From contig NZ_CABGGS010000023.1 of assembly GCF_902158555.1 (NCBI RefSeq), positions 248,001-312,000 of the forward strand: DNA of 64,000 bases, in the 5' to 3' direction. This document shows, piece after piece, positions 49,033 through 58,977 of the stretch. The stretch's first letter is position 1; the number at the start of each line of letters is the position of its first letter. Under the pieces are notes generated by a model. It was not told where the DNA came from, did not search any database, and saw only the letters and a list, made by a program, of their open reading frames with translations. The stretch comes from Klebsiella spallanzanii. GTDB taxonomy: Bacteria; Pseudomonadota; Gammaproteobacteria; Enterobacterales; Enterobacteriaceae. The position numbers and the translations under genes are program-made.

Positions 49033-49563
49033 ATGCAGGAAGAAACGGAATATCTTAGCGTGAAAGACGTTGAGCGCCTGGTGCTCGCCGCACATTATTG
49101 TTCTCATCCAGAAAGAAATAGCTGCATGATTCAAATGTGCTTTTTACACGGCTGCCGAATTAATGAAATTACAGCATTGACCTTGCGAGATATCGACCTT
49201 CCGAGGAAGCGGATTTATATTCGCCGTTCACGTCATGGAATTTCTGGCTATCACCCTTTGCAGCCGAAAGAGGTTATTTCACTACAGCGTTGGCTGCTGG
49301 CCAGAGAGTGCTATCCGGCCCATAATGATTTACTGTTTATCTCCTCTCGGGGAAATCAGATGACCCGCCAGCGTTTCTATCAAATTATCCGCGAATGCTG
49401 CGAGCTGGCGAAGCTAAAGCAAAATATTCATCCGCGGATGCTGCGTCATGCTTGTGGCTATGAGCTGGGTAAAAAAGGTGTTGATGACGACTCTATACAG
49501 GATTATCTCGGCTATCGAAATTTAAAATCTATCCTGCGTTATAACAGCTATGCTGAAGAGTAA
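49033..49563 (+). CDS. FimB/FimE-like recombinase 2 with altered catalytic residues
   Basis: 176-residue homolog of recombinase 1, at the distal end of the fimbrial operon. It keeps Arg42 (HGCRINE), Arg138 (RMLRH) and Tyr170 (LRYNSY). The HxxR histidine is Arg135 (HPRMLRH; codon CGG at 49435-49437) and the second histidine is Tyr161 (LGYRN in place of LGHRN). The C-terminus also stops six residues after the nucleophile. No frameshift or internal stop. It may be catalytically weak or inactive and act as a DNA-binding modulator; this is inference. Confidence 0.85.
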   Translation: MQEETEYLSVKDVERLVLAAHYCSHPERNSCMIQMCFLHGCRINEITALTLRDIDLPRKRIYIRRSRHGISGYHPLQPKEVISLQRWLLARECYPAHNDLLFISSRGNQMTRQRFYQIIRECCELAKLKQNIHPRMLRHACGYELGKKGVDDDSIQDYLGYRNLKSILRYNSYAEE

Positions 49564-49569
49564 TTGTTA

Positions 49570-49613
49570 GCGTAATCGCGGGTGGCGTTTATCTCCCGCG
49601 TTACGCCTTTTTT
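49570..49613. terminator. terminator between recombinase 2 and rbn
   Basis: Seen: GCGTAA-T-CGCGGG / CCCGCG-TTACGC, a 12-bp stem with a single bulged T and a 12-nt loop, followed by six T residues. Separates convergent genes and closes the fimbrial operon. Confidence 0.75.
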
Positions 49614-50532
49614 AATCTACGGTATAAACCAGAAAATCTTCTGCCAGCACGGTTGACGGGAATATTGCCCGACACTCCGCCAGCAGTCGCTGGCAGCCTT
49701 CAGCATCATAGCGAGAACTAAAGTGGGTTGCGATTAGCGTACTGACGCCCGCATCGTGCGCCAGCTTCGCCGTTTGCTGGCTGGATGAATGCCCGCGACC
49801 GTTAGCTTTTTCCGCCATCGCCTGTTCGAGAGTCACTTCATGAACCATGACATCGACGCCGCGTGCTAGCTCCAGCGCCTCAGCGCAGGGGGCGGTATCG
49901 CCGAAAATAGCCAGCTTTTTCCCCGGCGTTGATGGGCCAAGATACCTGCAGCCATCAATTACCCGACCATCTTCCAGCTCAATCGTTAAACCCTGTTTTA
50001 GGCGGTGGAACAACGGACCTGGCGGCACACCGTCGGCAATAAGCTGAGCGGCATCCAGAGTGCCCGGTTTATCGTGCTGTTCAATACGGTAGCCGTAGCA
50101 CTCAACCGGATGGTTTAATGGCCAGGCCGTCACCCGGTAGCCTGCGTCATCAAACACCAGCCCCGGTCCGATTTCGACAATAGTCAGCGGGTAATCGGTC
50201 CAGGAACCGCTAAGGCGCAGCGCGGTTTCGACGAACTCTTTCAGCCCTTTTGGCCCATACAGCGTCAGCGGCAGTGAATTACCCTGCATCGAGCGGCTGC
50301 ATAGCAGGCCGGGGAGACCGAACAGATGATCGCCATGTAAATGGGTGATAAAAATCTTATTCAGTTTGCCTGGATGATAAGGGGTGTGCAGGAACTGATG
50401 CTGGGTTCCCTCTCCGCAGTCAAACAGCCACATCTCAGCCGCTGTTGGCTGTTGCAAATTCAGCACTATCGACGTCATATTACGCGTACGGGTAGGCACG
50501 CCAGCGGATGTCCCCAAAAATAGTAATTCCAT
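49612..50532 (-). CDS. rbn: ribonuclease BN (RNase Z homolog, ElaC)
   Basis: Metallo-beta-lactamase-fold tRNA 3'-end nuclease, 306 residues. Zinc ligands in [13 protein letters not shown] (about residues 63-75), the His in [13 protein letters not shown], the Asp in [10 protein letters not shown], and the HEVT and ATHFSSRY motifs. The exosite arm (about 155-205) is present. Convergent with the fimbrial operon and divergent from elaA. Confidence 0.95.
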   Translation of the reverse strand: MELLFLGTSAGVPTRTRNMTSIVLNLQQPTAAEMWLFDCGEGTQHQFLHTPYHPGKLNKIFITHLHGDHLFGLPGLLCSRSMQGNSLPLTLYGPKGLKEFVETALRLSGSWTDYPLTIVEIGPGLVFDDAGYRVTAWPLNHPVECYGYRIEQHDKPGTLDAAQLIADGVPPGPLFHRLKQGLTIELEDGRVIDGCRYLGPSTPGKKLAIFGDTAPCAEALELARGVDVMVHEVTLEQAMAEKANGRGHSSSQQTAKLAHDAGVSTLIATHFSSRYDAEGCQRLLAECRAIFPSTVLAEDFLVYTVD

Positions 50533-50591
50533 CGTCCAGTGTCCTTAGGGCGTAAGTCAAAAAACAGAGTATACCAATTAAGGAACAGCAG

Positions 50592-51053
50592 ATGATTACA
50601 TGGCAGGATCTTCACCACGCCGAACTGACCGTCCCACAGCTCTATGCCGTACTCAAGTTACGCTGCGCGGTGTTTGTTGTCGAACAAACCTGCGCCTATC
50701 AGGACGTTGATGGCGACGATCTGGTGGGCGAAAACCGCCATCTCCTCGGCTGGCGCGGCGATGAACTGGTGGCCTACGCACGTATTCTCAAGAGCGATGA
50801 TGAGTTTGAGCCGGTGGTGATTGGGCGGGTGATCGTCAGCCCGGCGGTGCGCGGCGAGAAGCTAGGCTATCAACTGATGGAACAGGCGCTGGCCAGCTGC
50901 CGCCAGCACTGGCCGCAAAAGGCTATCTATCTTGGCGCTCAGGCGCATCTGCAAAAATTTTATGCCAGCTTCGGCTTTGTGCCGGTCACCGAGGTTTATG
51001 ACGAGGACGGCATCAAACATATCGGCATGGCGCGCGAAATTGCCACCCACTAA
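50592..51053 (+). CDS. elaA: GNAT-family acetyltransferase ElaA
   Basis: 153-residue acetyltransferase of the ElaA family; substrate unknown. N-terminal signature ITWQDLHHAELTVPQLYAVLKLRCAVFVVEQ. Acetyl-CoA motif VIGRVIVSPAVRGEKLGYQLME (R-G-E-K-L-G, about residues 77-97). In E. coli elaB lies between elaA and menF; here only 96 bp separate them. Confidence 0.92.
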   Translation: MITWQDLHHAELTVPQLYAVLKLRCAVFVVEQTCAYQDVDGDDLVGENRHLLGWRGDELVAYARILKSDDEFEPVVIGRVIVSPAVRGEKLGYQLMEQALASCRQHWPQKAIYLGAQAHLQKFYASFGFVPVTEVYDEDGIKHIGMAREIATH

Positions 51054-51115
51054 CCATCGTGTTGGTTAAAGCCGCTCCCTCATCGTGGGTACTGCTATTT
51101 CACCGCAGTACCCCG

Positions 51116-51121
51116 TATAAT
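51116..51121 (+). promoter_or_regulatory. candidate -10 of menF
   Basis: Seen: consensus TATAAT 29 nt upstream of the menF start, just after a GGTACTGC / GCAGTACC hairpin. No good -35 at the right spacing, so confidence is limited. Confidence 0.35.
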
Positions 51122-51149
51122 GTGGGGTTTTTACTCCGTGGAGGTTTGC

Positions 51150-52448
51150 GTGCTGTCTATTTCCACCGCGCTGGAAAGCCTGTCCGGCTGTCTGGCTGAA
51201 GATTTCCCGCCATCCCCCGGCACGCGAATTTTCGATATCCCTTTTGCGCTGAATGACGCTTTTGACCCTCTGTTGTGGTGCTGCCATCAGCCGCATTGGC
51301 CGCAATTCTACTGGCAGCAGCGCAACGGCGATGAAGAGCTGGCCGCGCTGGGGGCGGTAATCACCTTTTCTTCTCTGAACCAGGCGCACGCTTTTTTGCA
51401 GCGACAGGGGCGCGACGACCTGCGGATTTGCGGCCTTAACGCGTTTGACCCGCAGCGGGGCATGCTGATATTGCCGAGGCTGGAGTGGCGTCGGCTGGGC
51501 GGTAACGCCACGCTACGTCTGGTGCTGTGTAGCGATACTTCGCTCCGTGATGATGCCTGTGCCGCGCGGGAATACCTCCGTTCGTTAACGACCAGGCAAG
51601 CGCAGCCTACGGCGATACCTTATCTGCATAGCGAACAGCATTTTCCGGCGTATCCGCAGTGGCGAGAGCTGATTATGCAGGCCACTCAGGCGATAGCGGC
51701 AGGGGAAATGGACAAAGTGGTATTGTCTCGCGCCACCGATTTGCATTTTGCCGCGCCGTTAAACGCCGGAGTGATTATGGCCGCCAGTCGCCGGAGTAAC
51801 CTCAATTGCTTCCACTACCTGATGGCCTTTACCTCACAGGAAGCTTTCCTGGGTTCCACGCCGGAACGACTGTGGCGGCGTCGCGGTGCGCTACTGCGTA
51901 CCGAAGCGCTGGCGGGAACCGTAGCCAGCCATGAAGACGAGTGCCAGGCGCAGCGTTTAGGCGACTGGCTGATGAGTGATGATAAAAACCAGCGCGAAAA
52001 TATGCTGGTGGTGGAAGATATTTGTCAGCGAATGCAGGGGGAGACTCGCGCGCTGGAGGTACTGCCGCCGCAGATCGTCCGCCTGCGTAAAGTACAGCAT
52101 CTGCGGCGCTGTATTTGGGCCGCGCTGGATAAACCCGATGATGCCCGCTGCCTGCACCGGCTCCAGCCCACGGCGGCGGTTGCCGGCTTACCTCGACAAA
52201 CGGCGCTGGATTTTATCACCCGCCACGAACCTTTTACCCGCGACTGGTATGCCGGTTCCGCTGGCTATCTATCGCTGGCACAAAGTGAATTCTGCGTCTC
52301 TCTGCGTTCGGCAAAAGTAGAACACAATATGCTTAGATTGTACGCCGGGGCAGGAATTGTCAGCGGTTCGGACCCCGAACAAGAGTGGCAGGAAATTGAA
52401 AATAAAGCCGCAGGATTGCGTTCGTTACTGCTGACAAAGCCTGGATAA
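51150..52448 (+). CDS. menF: isochorismate synthase MenF
   Basis: Converts chorismate to isochorismate, the first committed step of menaquinone synthesis. The GTG at 51150, with GGAGG 5 nt upstream, gives (V)LSISTALESLSG and 432 residues (E. coli 431). The chorismate-binding domain is C-terminal: DKVVLSRATDLHF with the general base Lys, FLGSTPERLWRR, TEALAGT, LQPTAAVAGLPR and RLYAGAGIVSGSDPEQEW. The N-terminal third is less conserved. Confidence 0.95.
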   Translation: MLSISTALESLSGCLAEDFPPSPGTRIFDIPFALNDAFDPLLWCCHQPHWPQFYWQQRNGDEELAALGAVITFSSLNQAHAFLQRQGRDDLRICGLNAFDPQRGMLILPRLEWRRLGGNATLRLVLCSDTSLRDDACAAREYLRSLTTRQAQPTAIPYLHSEQHFPAYPQWRELIMQATQAIAAGEMDKVVLSRATDLHFAAPLNAGVIMAASRRSNLNCFHYLMAFTSQEAFLGSTPERLWRRRGALLRTEALAGTVASHEDECQAQRLGDWLMSDDKNQRENMLVVEDICQRMQGETRALEVLPPQIVRLRKVQHLRRCIWAALDKPDDARCLHRLQPTAAVAGLPRQTALDFITRHEPFTRDWYAGSAGYLSLAQSEFCVSLRSAKVEHNMLRLYAGAGIVSGSDPEQEWQEIENKAAGLRSLLLTKPG

Positions 52449-52521
52449 AACGATGCATATCAAAGCTCGATCACTTTGTATTATCTATACTTAGCCTCAA
52501 TATTTGATACCGGACAAATTC

Positions 52522-54192
52522 ATGTCAGTAAGCGCATTTAACCGACGCTGGGCGGCGGTGATCCTTGAAGCTTTAACGCGCCACGGCGTGCAGCATATCT
52601 GCATTGCGCCCGGCTCACGCTCAACACCTTTAACCCTGGCGGCGGCGGAAAACCGCGCTTTTATTCATCATACTCACTTTGACGAACGCGGCCTCGGCCA
52701 CCTGGCGCTGGGGCTGGCGAAGGCCAGCGGTCAGCCGGTGGCGGTGATTGTCACCTCCGGCACCGCGACGGCCAACCTCTATCCGGCGCTGATAGAAGCC
52801 GGGTTGACCGGTGAAAAGCTCATTTTACTCACCGCTGACCGTCCGCCGGAGCTGATTGACTGCGGTGCGAACCAGGCCATTCGCCAGCCGGGCATGTTTG
52901 CCTCGCATCCGTCGCAGACGATATCGCTGCCGCGACCGTCGCAGGATATTCCTGCCCGCTGGCTGGTATCGACCCTTGATCAGGCGCTTGGCGCGCTGCA
53001 CTCCGGGGGCGTGCATATCAACTGTCCGTTTGCCGAACCGTTGTACGGCGATATGGACGATACCGGCACCGAGTGGCAACAGCAGCTGGGCGACTGGTGG
53101 CAGAGCGATAAGCCCTGGCTGCGTCAATCTCTACATCTGGAGAGCGAAAAGCAGCGTGACTGGTTTTTCTGGCGGCAAAAGCGCGGCGTAGTGGTGGCCG
53201 GACGAATGAGCGCTGAGGAAGGTAAAAAGGTTGCCGAGTGGGCGAAAACCCTCGGCTGGCCGCTGATTGGCGATGTGCTTTCGCAAACCGGCCAGCCGCT
53301 ACCCTGCGCCGACCTGTGGCTCGGTAACGGTAAAGCGGTGAGCGAGCTGGAGCAGGCGGAAATCATTGTTCAACTGGGCAGTAGCCTGACCGGCAAACGC
53401 GTTTTACAGTGGCAGGCAACCTGCGAGCCTGACGAGTACTGGCTGGTGGATAACCTGCCGGGGCGTCTGGATCCTGCGCAGCATCGCGGTCGTCGCCTGA
53501 TTTGTCCTATCGATCGCTGGCTTGAGCTGCATCTGGCAGAAAAGCGCCAGCCGTGGGCCGTCGTTATTCCTGAACTGGCGCGCCGGGCGTGGCAGGCGGC
53601 GGTCGCCAGCAGCGAGGATTTCGGCGAGGCGCAGCTGGCACAGCGCATTCATCGCTATCTACCGGAGCAGGGCCAGCTGTTTGTCGGCAACAGCCTGGCG
53701 GTGCGCTTAATTGACGCGCTGTCGCAGCTACCGGCAGGCTACCCGGTTTACAGTAATCGTGGGGCCAGCGGAATCGACGGCCTGCTGGCGACGGCGACCG
53801 GCGTGCAGCGCGCCAGCGCTCGCCCAACGCTGGCTATCGTTGGCGATCTGTCTGCGCTCTACGATCTCAATTCGCTGGCGCTGATGCGTCAGGCTTCAGC
53901 GCCGCTGGTACTGATTGTCGTCAACAACAACGGCGGGCAGATTTTCTCTCTGCTGCCGACGCCGCAGGAGCAGCGCAGCCAGTTTTATCTGATGCCGCAG
54001 AATATCCACTTCGAGCACGCGGCGGCGATGTTCAATCTGACGTACCATCGCCCGGCGGGATGGGATGAACTGGAGAACGCGTTAGACGTTGCCTGGCGAG
54101 GGCCTGGCGCAACGCTAATCGAAATGGTGGTCAATGAAACCGACGGCGCACAAACTTTACAGCAGTTACTGGCGCAGGTGAGCCAACTATGA
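52522..54192 (+). CDS. menD: SEPHCHC synthase MenD
   Basis: Thiamine-diphosphate enzyme joining 2-oxoglutarate-derived succinic semialdehyde to isochorismate. The ATG at 52522 gives [18 protein letters not shown] and 556 residues as in E. coli; an in-frame ATA/ATG extension upstream is rejected. ThDP-activating glutamate in [18 protein letters not shown] (about residue 55). Cofactor motif [17 protein letters not shown]...[14 protein letters not shown]. Overlaps menH by 4 bp (ATGA). Confidence 0.95.
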   Translation: MSVSAFNRRWAAVILEALTRHGVQHICIAPGSRSTPLTLAAAENRAFIHHTHFDERGLGHLALGLAKASGQPVAVIVTSGTATANLYPALIEAGLTGEKLILLTADRPPELIDCGANQAIRQPGMFASHPSQTISLPRPSQDIPARWLVSTLDQALGALHSGGVHINCPFAEPLYGDMDDTGTEWQQQLGDWWQSDKPWLRQSLHLESEKQRDWFFWRQKRGVVVAGRMSAEEGKKVAEWAKTLGWPLIGDVLSQTGQPLPCADLWLGNGKAVSELEQAEIIVQLGSSLTGKRVLQWQATCEPDEYWLVDNLPGRLDPAQHRGRRLICPIDRWLELHLAEKRQPWAVVIPELARRAWQAAVASSEDFGEAQLAQRIHRYLPEQGQLFVGNSLAVRLIDALSQLPAGYPVYSNRGASGIDGLLATATGVQRASARPTLAIVGDLSALYDLNSLALMRQASAPLVLIVVNNNGGQIFSLLPTPQEQRSQFYLMPQNIHFEHAAAMFNLTYHRPAGWDELENALDVAWRGPGATLIEMVVNETDGAQTLQQLLAQVSQL

Positions 54193-54947
54193 CGCTGCAC
54201 GCGGTGGTTGAACGCGGGCAGTCCGGCTATCCCTGGCTGGTCTTTTTGCACGGCTTTTCCGGCGATAGCCACGAGTGGCGCACGGTGGGCCAGGCGTTCA
54301 GCGCGTATCCGCGTTTGTATATTGACCTGCCAGGCCACGGTGGTTCGGCGAATATTGAAGTGAGCGACTTTGCTGATGTCTGCCAGCTCCTTAAGAATAC
54401 GCTCAATAGTTACAACATACTAAAGTACTGGCTGGTGGGGTACTCTCTTGGCGGAAGGGTAGCCATGTTTTATGCCTGCCAGCCGCGTAAAGGGCTCTGC
54501 GGGCTGGCCGTCGAAGGCGGGCATCCGGGCTTGCAGGATGACAACCAGCGTCTGCTGCGCCTACGTAGTGATGCCGTCTGGGCTGAACGCTTTTGCTCTG
54601 AACCGTTGGCGCAGGTCTTTGCCGACTGGTATCGGCAGCCGGTCTTTGCCTCCCTTGATGAGCGCCAGCGCGCGGCGCTGGTTGCGTTGCGCAGCCGTAA
54701 TAACGGCACGGCGTTGGCGGCGATGCTGCTGGCGACCTCACTGGGTCAACAGCCCGATCTCCGTGGGGCATTACGCACTCGTGATTTCCAATTTCATTAC
54801 CTTTGCGGCGAAAGAGATGGCAAGTTTCGCGCCATCGCAGATGAGTTATCCGCAACCACGCACGTGATTAATCATGCTGGACACAACGCGCATCGGGAAA
54901 ATCCTGCTGCGGTAGTTGCTTGTCTGGCGCAGTTTTTAGCGAGTTAA
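54189..54947 (+). CDS. menH: SHCHC synthase MenH
   Basis: Alpha/beta-hydrolase-fold enzyme that eliminates pyruvate from SEPHCHC to give 2-succinyl-6-hydroxy-2,4-cyclohexadiene-1-carboxylate. 252 residues. Oxyanion-hole motif [12 protein letters not shown]; nucleophile elbow GYSLGGRVA with Ser near 86; catalytic Asp around 210 (CGERDGKFR) and His in [12 protein letters not shown]. Short leader to menB, 14 bp. Confidence 0.94.
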   Translation: MTLHAVVERGQSGYPWLVFLHGFSGDSHEWRTVGQAFSAYPRLYIDLPGHGGSANIEVSDFADVCQLLKNTLNSYNILKYWLVGYSLGGRVAMFYACQPRKGLCGLAVEGGHPGLQDDNQRLLRLRSDAVWAERFCSEPLAQVFADWYRQPVFASLDERQRAALVALRSRNNGTALAAMLLATSLGQQPDLRGALRTRDFQFHYLCGERDGKFRAIADELSATTHVINHAGHNAHRENPAAVVACLAQFLAS

Positions 54948-54961
54948 CTGAAGGACACTTT

Positions 54962-55819
54962 ATGATCTCTCTTGATGAAGCAATGCTTTACGCCCCGGTT
55001 GAATGGCAGGACTGCTCTGAAGGCTACACCGACATTCGTTATCAAAAGTCGGCGGATGGGATTGCTAAAATCACCATTAACCGCCCGCAGGTCCGTAACG
55101 CATTCCGTCCTCTGACCGTTAAAGAGATGATTCAGGCGCTGGCAGATGCCCGCTATGACGACAATATTGGCGTCATCGTCCTGACCGGTGAAGGCGACAA
55201 GGCATTCTGTGCCGGTGGCGATCAGAAAGTTCGCGGCGACTACGGCGGCTACCAGGATGACTCCGGCGTTCACCACCTTAACGTGCTCGATTTCCAGCGT
55301 CAGATCCGCACCTGTCCGAAACCGGTGGTGGCGATGGTCGCGGGCTACTCCATCGGCGGCGGTCACGTGCTGCATATGATGTGCGATCTGACCATCGCGG
55401 CGGAAAACGCCATCTTCGGCCAGACCGGCCCGAAAGTTGGCTCCTTTGACGGCGGCTGGGGCGCCTCCTATATGGCGCGCATCGTTGGGCAGAAAAAAGC
55501 CCGTGAAATCTGGTTCCTGTGCCGTCAATACGACGCGAAAGCCGCACTGGATATGGGCCTGGTCAATACCGTGGTTCCGCTGGCAGATCTGGAAAAAGAG
55601 ACCGTGCGCTGGTGTCGCGAAATGCTGCAGAACAGCCCGATGGCGCTGCGCTGCCTGAAGGCGGCGCTGAACGCCGACTGCGATGGTCAGGCGGGGCTGC
55701 AGGAGCTGGCGGGTAACGCCACCATGCTGTTCTATATGACCGAAGAGGGTCAGGAAGGGCGCAACGCGTTCAACCAGAAGCGCCAGCCGGACTTCAGCAA
55801 ATTTAAACGGAATCCATAA
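54962..55819 (+). CDS. menB: 1,4-dihydroxy-2-naphthoyl-CoA synthase MenB
   Basis: Crotonase-fold ring-closing enzyme of menaquinone synthesis. The ATG at 54962, after GAAGGACACTT, gives 285 residues, as in E. coli; longer starts lie in menH. Oxyanion-hole motifs [17 protein letters not shown] and [17 protein letters not shown]. The active-site Asp/Gly region is [22 protein letters not shown]. Ends [14 protein letters not shown]. The stop overlaps menC (TAATG). Confidence 0.96.
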   Translation: MISLDEAMLYAPVEWQDCSEGYTDIRYQKSADGIAKITINRPQVRNAFRPLTVKEMIQALADARYDDNIGVIVLTGEGDKAFCAGGDQKVRGDYGGYQDDSGVHHLNVLDFQRQIRTCPKPVVAMVAGYSIGGGHVLHMMCDLTIAAENAIFGQTGPKVGSFDGGWGASYMARIVGQKKAREIWFLCRQYDAKAALDMGLVNTVVPLADLEKETVRWCREMLQNSPMALRCLKAALNADCDGQAGLQELAGNATMLFYMTEEGQEGRNAFNQKRQPDFSKFKRNP

Positions 55820-56784
55820 TGCGACAGGCGCAGGTTTACCGCTGGCAGCTACCGATGGACGCGGGTGTGGTGCTGCGTGAACGGCGGTTAAAAACCCGCG
55901 ATGGCTTGCTCCTGTGCCTGCGCGACGGCCAGCGCGAAGGTTGGGGCGAAATATCTCCCCTGCCGGGATTCAGCCTTGAAACGCTGGACGAAGCGCAGGC
56001 GGCGCTGCTTGCCTGGGCGCAAGCCTGGCGCGATGGTGAAGACGCCGCGCTGCCGACGCAGCCTTCAGCGGCTTTTGGCGTGAGCTGCGCGCTGGCGGAA
56101 CTGCACGGCGAGCTGCCGCAGGCGGCGGATTATCGTGCGGCACCGCTCTGTTCCGGCGACCCGGACGAGCTGTTTGCGAAGCTTTCGCTGATGCCTGGCG
56201 AGAAAGTCGCGAAGGTCAAAGTCGGCTTGTATGAAGCGGTGCGTGACGGCATGGTGGTGAATCTGCTGCTGGAGGCGATCCCCGATCTGACTTTACGTCT
56301 CGACGCCAATCGCGCCTGGACGCCGCTAAAAGCCCGGCAGTTCGCCAAATACGTCGATCCGCAATATCGTGAGCGTATCGCCTTCCTTGAAGAACCCTGC
56401 AAAACTCGCGACGACTCGCGCGCTTTTGCGCAAGAGACAGGCATCGCTATCGCCTGGGACGAGAGCCTGCGCGAGGCGGACTTTGCGTTTGCCGCCGAGC
56501 CGGGTTTACGGGCCGTGGTTATCAAACCAACGTTGACCGGAAGCCTGCAAAAAGTGCAGCAGCAGGTGGCTGAGGCTCATGAGTTGGGGCTGACGGCGGT
56601 CATCAGTTCGTCCATTGAGTCGAGTCTTGGCCTGACGCAGCTGGCGCGGATAGCCGCCTGGCTGACGCCGGATACCATTCCCGGTCTCGATACCCTGAGT
56701 CTGATGCGCGGTCAGCTGGTGCGCCGCTGGCCGGAAAGCGACCTGCCGTGCCTGACCGTGGATGAGCTGGAGCCGCTGCTGTGA
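55819..56784 (+). CDS. menC: o-succinylbenzoate synthase MenC
   Basis: Enolase-superfamily dehydratase making o-succinylbenzoate. 321 residues. Catalytic lysine in [12 protein letters not shown] (about residue 133); metal ligands in LRLDANRAW (Asp), FLEEPCKT (Glu) and IAWDESLRE (Asp); second catalytic Lys in [12 protein letters not shown]. Overlaps menB by one base and menE by 4 bp. Confidence 0.95.
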   Translation: MRQAQVYRWQLPMDAGVVLRERRLKTRDGLLLCLRDGQREGWGEISPLPGFSLETLDEAQAALLAWAQAWRDGEDAALPTQPSAAFGVSCALAELHGELPQAADYRAAPLCSGDPDELFAKLSLMPGEKVAKVKVGLYEAVRDGMVVNLLLEAIPDLTLRLDANRAWTPLKARQFAKYVDPQYRERIAFLEEPCKTRDDSRAFAQETGIAIAWDESLREADFAFAAEPGLRAVVIKPTLTGSLQKVQQQVAEAHELGLTAVISSSIESSLGLTQLARIAAWLTPDTIPGLDTLSLMRGQLVRRWPESDLPCLTVDELEPLL

Positions 56785-58148
56785 TATTTAACGACTGGCC
56801 CTGGCGCTGCTGGCGAGAGCTGCGGGGGGAGGTGCAGGCGCTGCGTCTGAACGAGCAGAGTCTGAGCTGGCGAGAACTTTGCGCGCAAATTGATGCGCTG
56901 GCGGCAGGGTTTTACGCCCAGGGCGTCAGCGAAGGCGATGGCGTTGTGTTGCGGAGCTATAACCAGCCTGATGCGTTGCTGGCATGGCTGGCGCTCCTGC
57001 AATGTGGCGCGCGCGTCCTGCCGCTGAACCCGCAGCTGCCTGCTCCCCTGTTAGCAGAGCTGCTGCCGTCGCTGGGTCTGAGTCATGCGCTGATGCTGAA
57101 CGGCGACGAGCTGCCGCTAAAGCTTAATCGATTGGCTTTGCAGCCAGGGGCCGGCGAGCATGCGGTTGCCTGGCAAGGAGAACGTATCGCGTCCATGACC
57201 TTAACTTCAGGGTCGACGGGGCTACCGAAAGCGGCGGTCCACGCGTTTCGCGCGCATCTTGCCAGCGCCCGGGGCGTGCTGGCGATGATCCCCTTTACAT
57301 CGCAGGATGACTGGCTGCTGTCGCTGCCGCTGTTTCATGTTTCCGGTCAGGGCATTCTCTGGCGCTGGCTGCATGCGGGCGCTGTCCTGACGGTGCGCGA
57401 CAAACGGCCGCTGGAGCAGGCATTGCGGGGTTGTACTCACGCCTCTCTGGTGCCGACTCAGCTCTGGCGTTTACTTAACGGTGATGCCGATGTGTCGTTA
57501 AAAGCGGTGCTGCTGGGCGGCGCGGCGATCCCGGTGGCGCTGACCGAGCAGGCGAAGGCGCGTGGTATCCGCTGCTGGTGCGGTTATGGACTGACCGAGT
57601 TTGCTTCTACGGTGTGCGCCAAAGAGGCCGATGGCCTGGCGGACGTCGGGCAGCCACTGCCGGGACGCGAACTGCGGATTGTCGACGGTGAGGTCTGGTT
57701 GCGGGCCGACAGTATGGCTGAGGGCTACTGGCGCGATGGGCAAAAAGTTCCACTGGTTAATGAGCACGGTTGGTTTGCTACCCGCGATCGCGGCAGGTTT
57801 GATAACGGTAAGCTGACTATCCTCGGGCGGATGGATAATCTCTTTTTCAGCGGCGGGGAGGGCATTCAACCGGAAGAGGTGGAGCGGGTAATTGGCGCTC
57901 ATCCGCAGATTCAGCAGGTTTTTATTGTGCCGCTGGATGATGCCGAATTTGGCCAGCGGCCGGTGGCGGTGGTGGAGTGTAGCGAGCATTGCGACCTGTC
58001 TGCTCTGGCACTCTGGTGCGCCGATAAGCTGGCACGATTTCAGCAACCGGTGCGCTGGCTGCTGCTGCCTGAAACGCTGAAAACCGGCGGTATTAAAATT
58101 TCCCGCCGGGCGCTACGTGCTTGGGTAAATCAGCAGGCTATTCCATAG
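56781..58148 (+). CDS. menE: o-succinylbenzoate-CoA ligase MenE
   Basis: Adenylate-forming ligase that activates o-succinylbenzoate with CoA. GTG start overlapping the menC stop; 455 residues (E. coli 451). P-loop [15 protein letters not shown] (about residues 138-152). A5 motif [10 protein letters not shown]7 ATRDRGRF; A8 hinge [20 protein letters not shown]; the C-terminal catalytic Lys is in [13 protein letters not shown]. Last gene of menFDHBCE; converges on the next gene with one base between stops. Confidence 0.95.
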   Translation: MIFNDWPWRCWRELRGEVQALRLNEQSLSWRELCAQIDALAAGFYAQGVSEGDGVVLRSYNQPDALLAWLALLQCGARVLPLNPQLPAPLLAELLPSLGLSHALMLNGDELPLKLNRLALQPGAGEHAVAWQGERIASMTLTSGSTGLPKAAVHAFRAHLASARGVLAMIPFTSQDDWLLSLPLFHVSGQGILWRWLHAGAVLTVRDKRPLEQALRGCTHASLVPTQLWRLLNGDADVSLKAVLLGGAAIPVALTEQAKARGIRCWCGYGLTEFASTVCAKEADGLADVGQPLPGRELRIVDGEVWLRADSMAEGYWRDGQKVPLVNEHGWFATRDRGRFDNGKLTILGRMDNLFFSGGEGIQPEEVERVIGAHPQIQQVFIVPLDDAEFGQRPVAVVECSEHCDLSALALWCADKLARFQQPVRWLLLPETLKTGGIKISRRALRAWVNQQAIP

Positions 58149-58149
58149 C

Positions 58150-58773
58150 TCAGGAACGCTGGACGCCGAGTAGCTGCTTTGTATGCCAACGGCCCAGTAG
58201 CAAAACGGTAGTCAATGCGCCAAGCAGGGCGCAGAACATATCAGACTGGGTATCCCAGGGATCGCCCTGGGTGCCGAGAAACTCATCCGCGCCTTGCCCC
58301 AGCGCCAGCGCTGCCCACCATTCAATCAGCTCATAGACGGCGCTGATCGCCAGCGCAATACAGCAGACCACGAAGGCGAGCATTTTGCGTCCGTGAACGT
58401 AGCCGCCGCGCAGCAAAATCTCCCGCGCCGCCAGCGCCGGTACCAGCCCCTGGAAAAAGTGTCCCAGCTTGTCGTAAGGATTGCGGCTCAAATCAAGCCA
58501 GGCCTGAACATCAAAGCCGATGGGGACTTTGGCGTAGGTGTACATTCCGCCAACCATTAAAATAATGGCGTGGAAGAAAATCAGCACGTACAGCAGCGGC
58601 GTTAGCGGATAGCGTGAGTGCGTTGCCAGCAGCAAAGGAACGAGGATGATAACCGGCGTAACTTCCATCAGCCAGGTGAGCTTATCTCCCGCGCTGATGC
58701 CGGTATAAACAAGGATAAGTAGAAGCGCCAGGGCCGCGAATTTGATTAACGAGCCGGAAACCGTGGTGGTCAT
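58150..58773 (-). CDS. DUF2238 (YjdF-type) inner-membrane protein
   Basis: 207 residues, mostly hydrophobic, with about six transmembrane helices. DUF2238 features: DLSRNPYDKLGHFFQGLVPALAAREILLR (about residues 92-120) and ELIEWWAALALGQGADEFLGTQGDPWDTQSDMFCALLGA (about 147-185), containing conserved Asp, His and Glu suggestive of an active or metal site in the membrane. The ATG at 58773 gives MTTTVSGSLIKFAAL; the extension to 58869 is unlike the family. Function unknown. Confidence 0.82.
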   Translation of the reverse strand: MTTTVSGSLIKFAALALLLILVYTGISAGDKLTWLMEVTPVIILVPLLLATHSRYPLTPLLYVLIFFHAIILMVGGMYTYAKVPIGFDVQAWLDLSRNPYDKLGHFFQGLVPALAAREILLRGGYVHGRKMLAFVVCCIALAISAVYELIEWWAALALGQGADEFLGTQGDPWDTQSDMFCALLGALTTVLLLGRWHTKQLLGVQRS

Positions 58774-58873
58774 AATATATCGCCAGAAGTTTAAAGACGT
58801 TACTATCAGATGGATACCGGGAAAATACAATGACGATGCACGCTGTTTCCCGGAGGCGATGCTGTGCATCTGT

Positions 58874-58915
58874 CCGGGCTACCAGATCGCAGACGGCACG
58901 GGACCCGTAGCCCGG
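58874..58915. repeat. REP-like palindrome downstream of tctA
   Basis: Seen: CCGGGCTAC (58874-58882) and GTAGCCCGG (58907-58915), a 9-bp perfect inverted repeat with a 24-nt GC-rich loop, continuing into GTCAGCGCAG as REP sequences do. Lies in the 204-bp gap after tctA. Confidence 0.6.
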
Positions 58916-58977
58916 TCAGCGCAGTACCACCGGGAAGATAGCGGATGCTGCAATGAAGAACCTGGGGGCGCATGCTG

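Noticed and set aside
48999-49611. A second invertible element beside recombinase 2
   Set aside because: Gaps on both sides are only 34 and 48 bp and contain no copy of the GTCA-N13-TGAC repeat; only a terminator hairpin is present.
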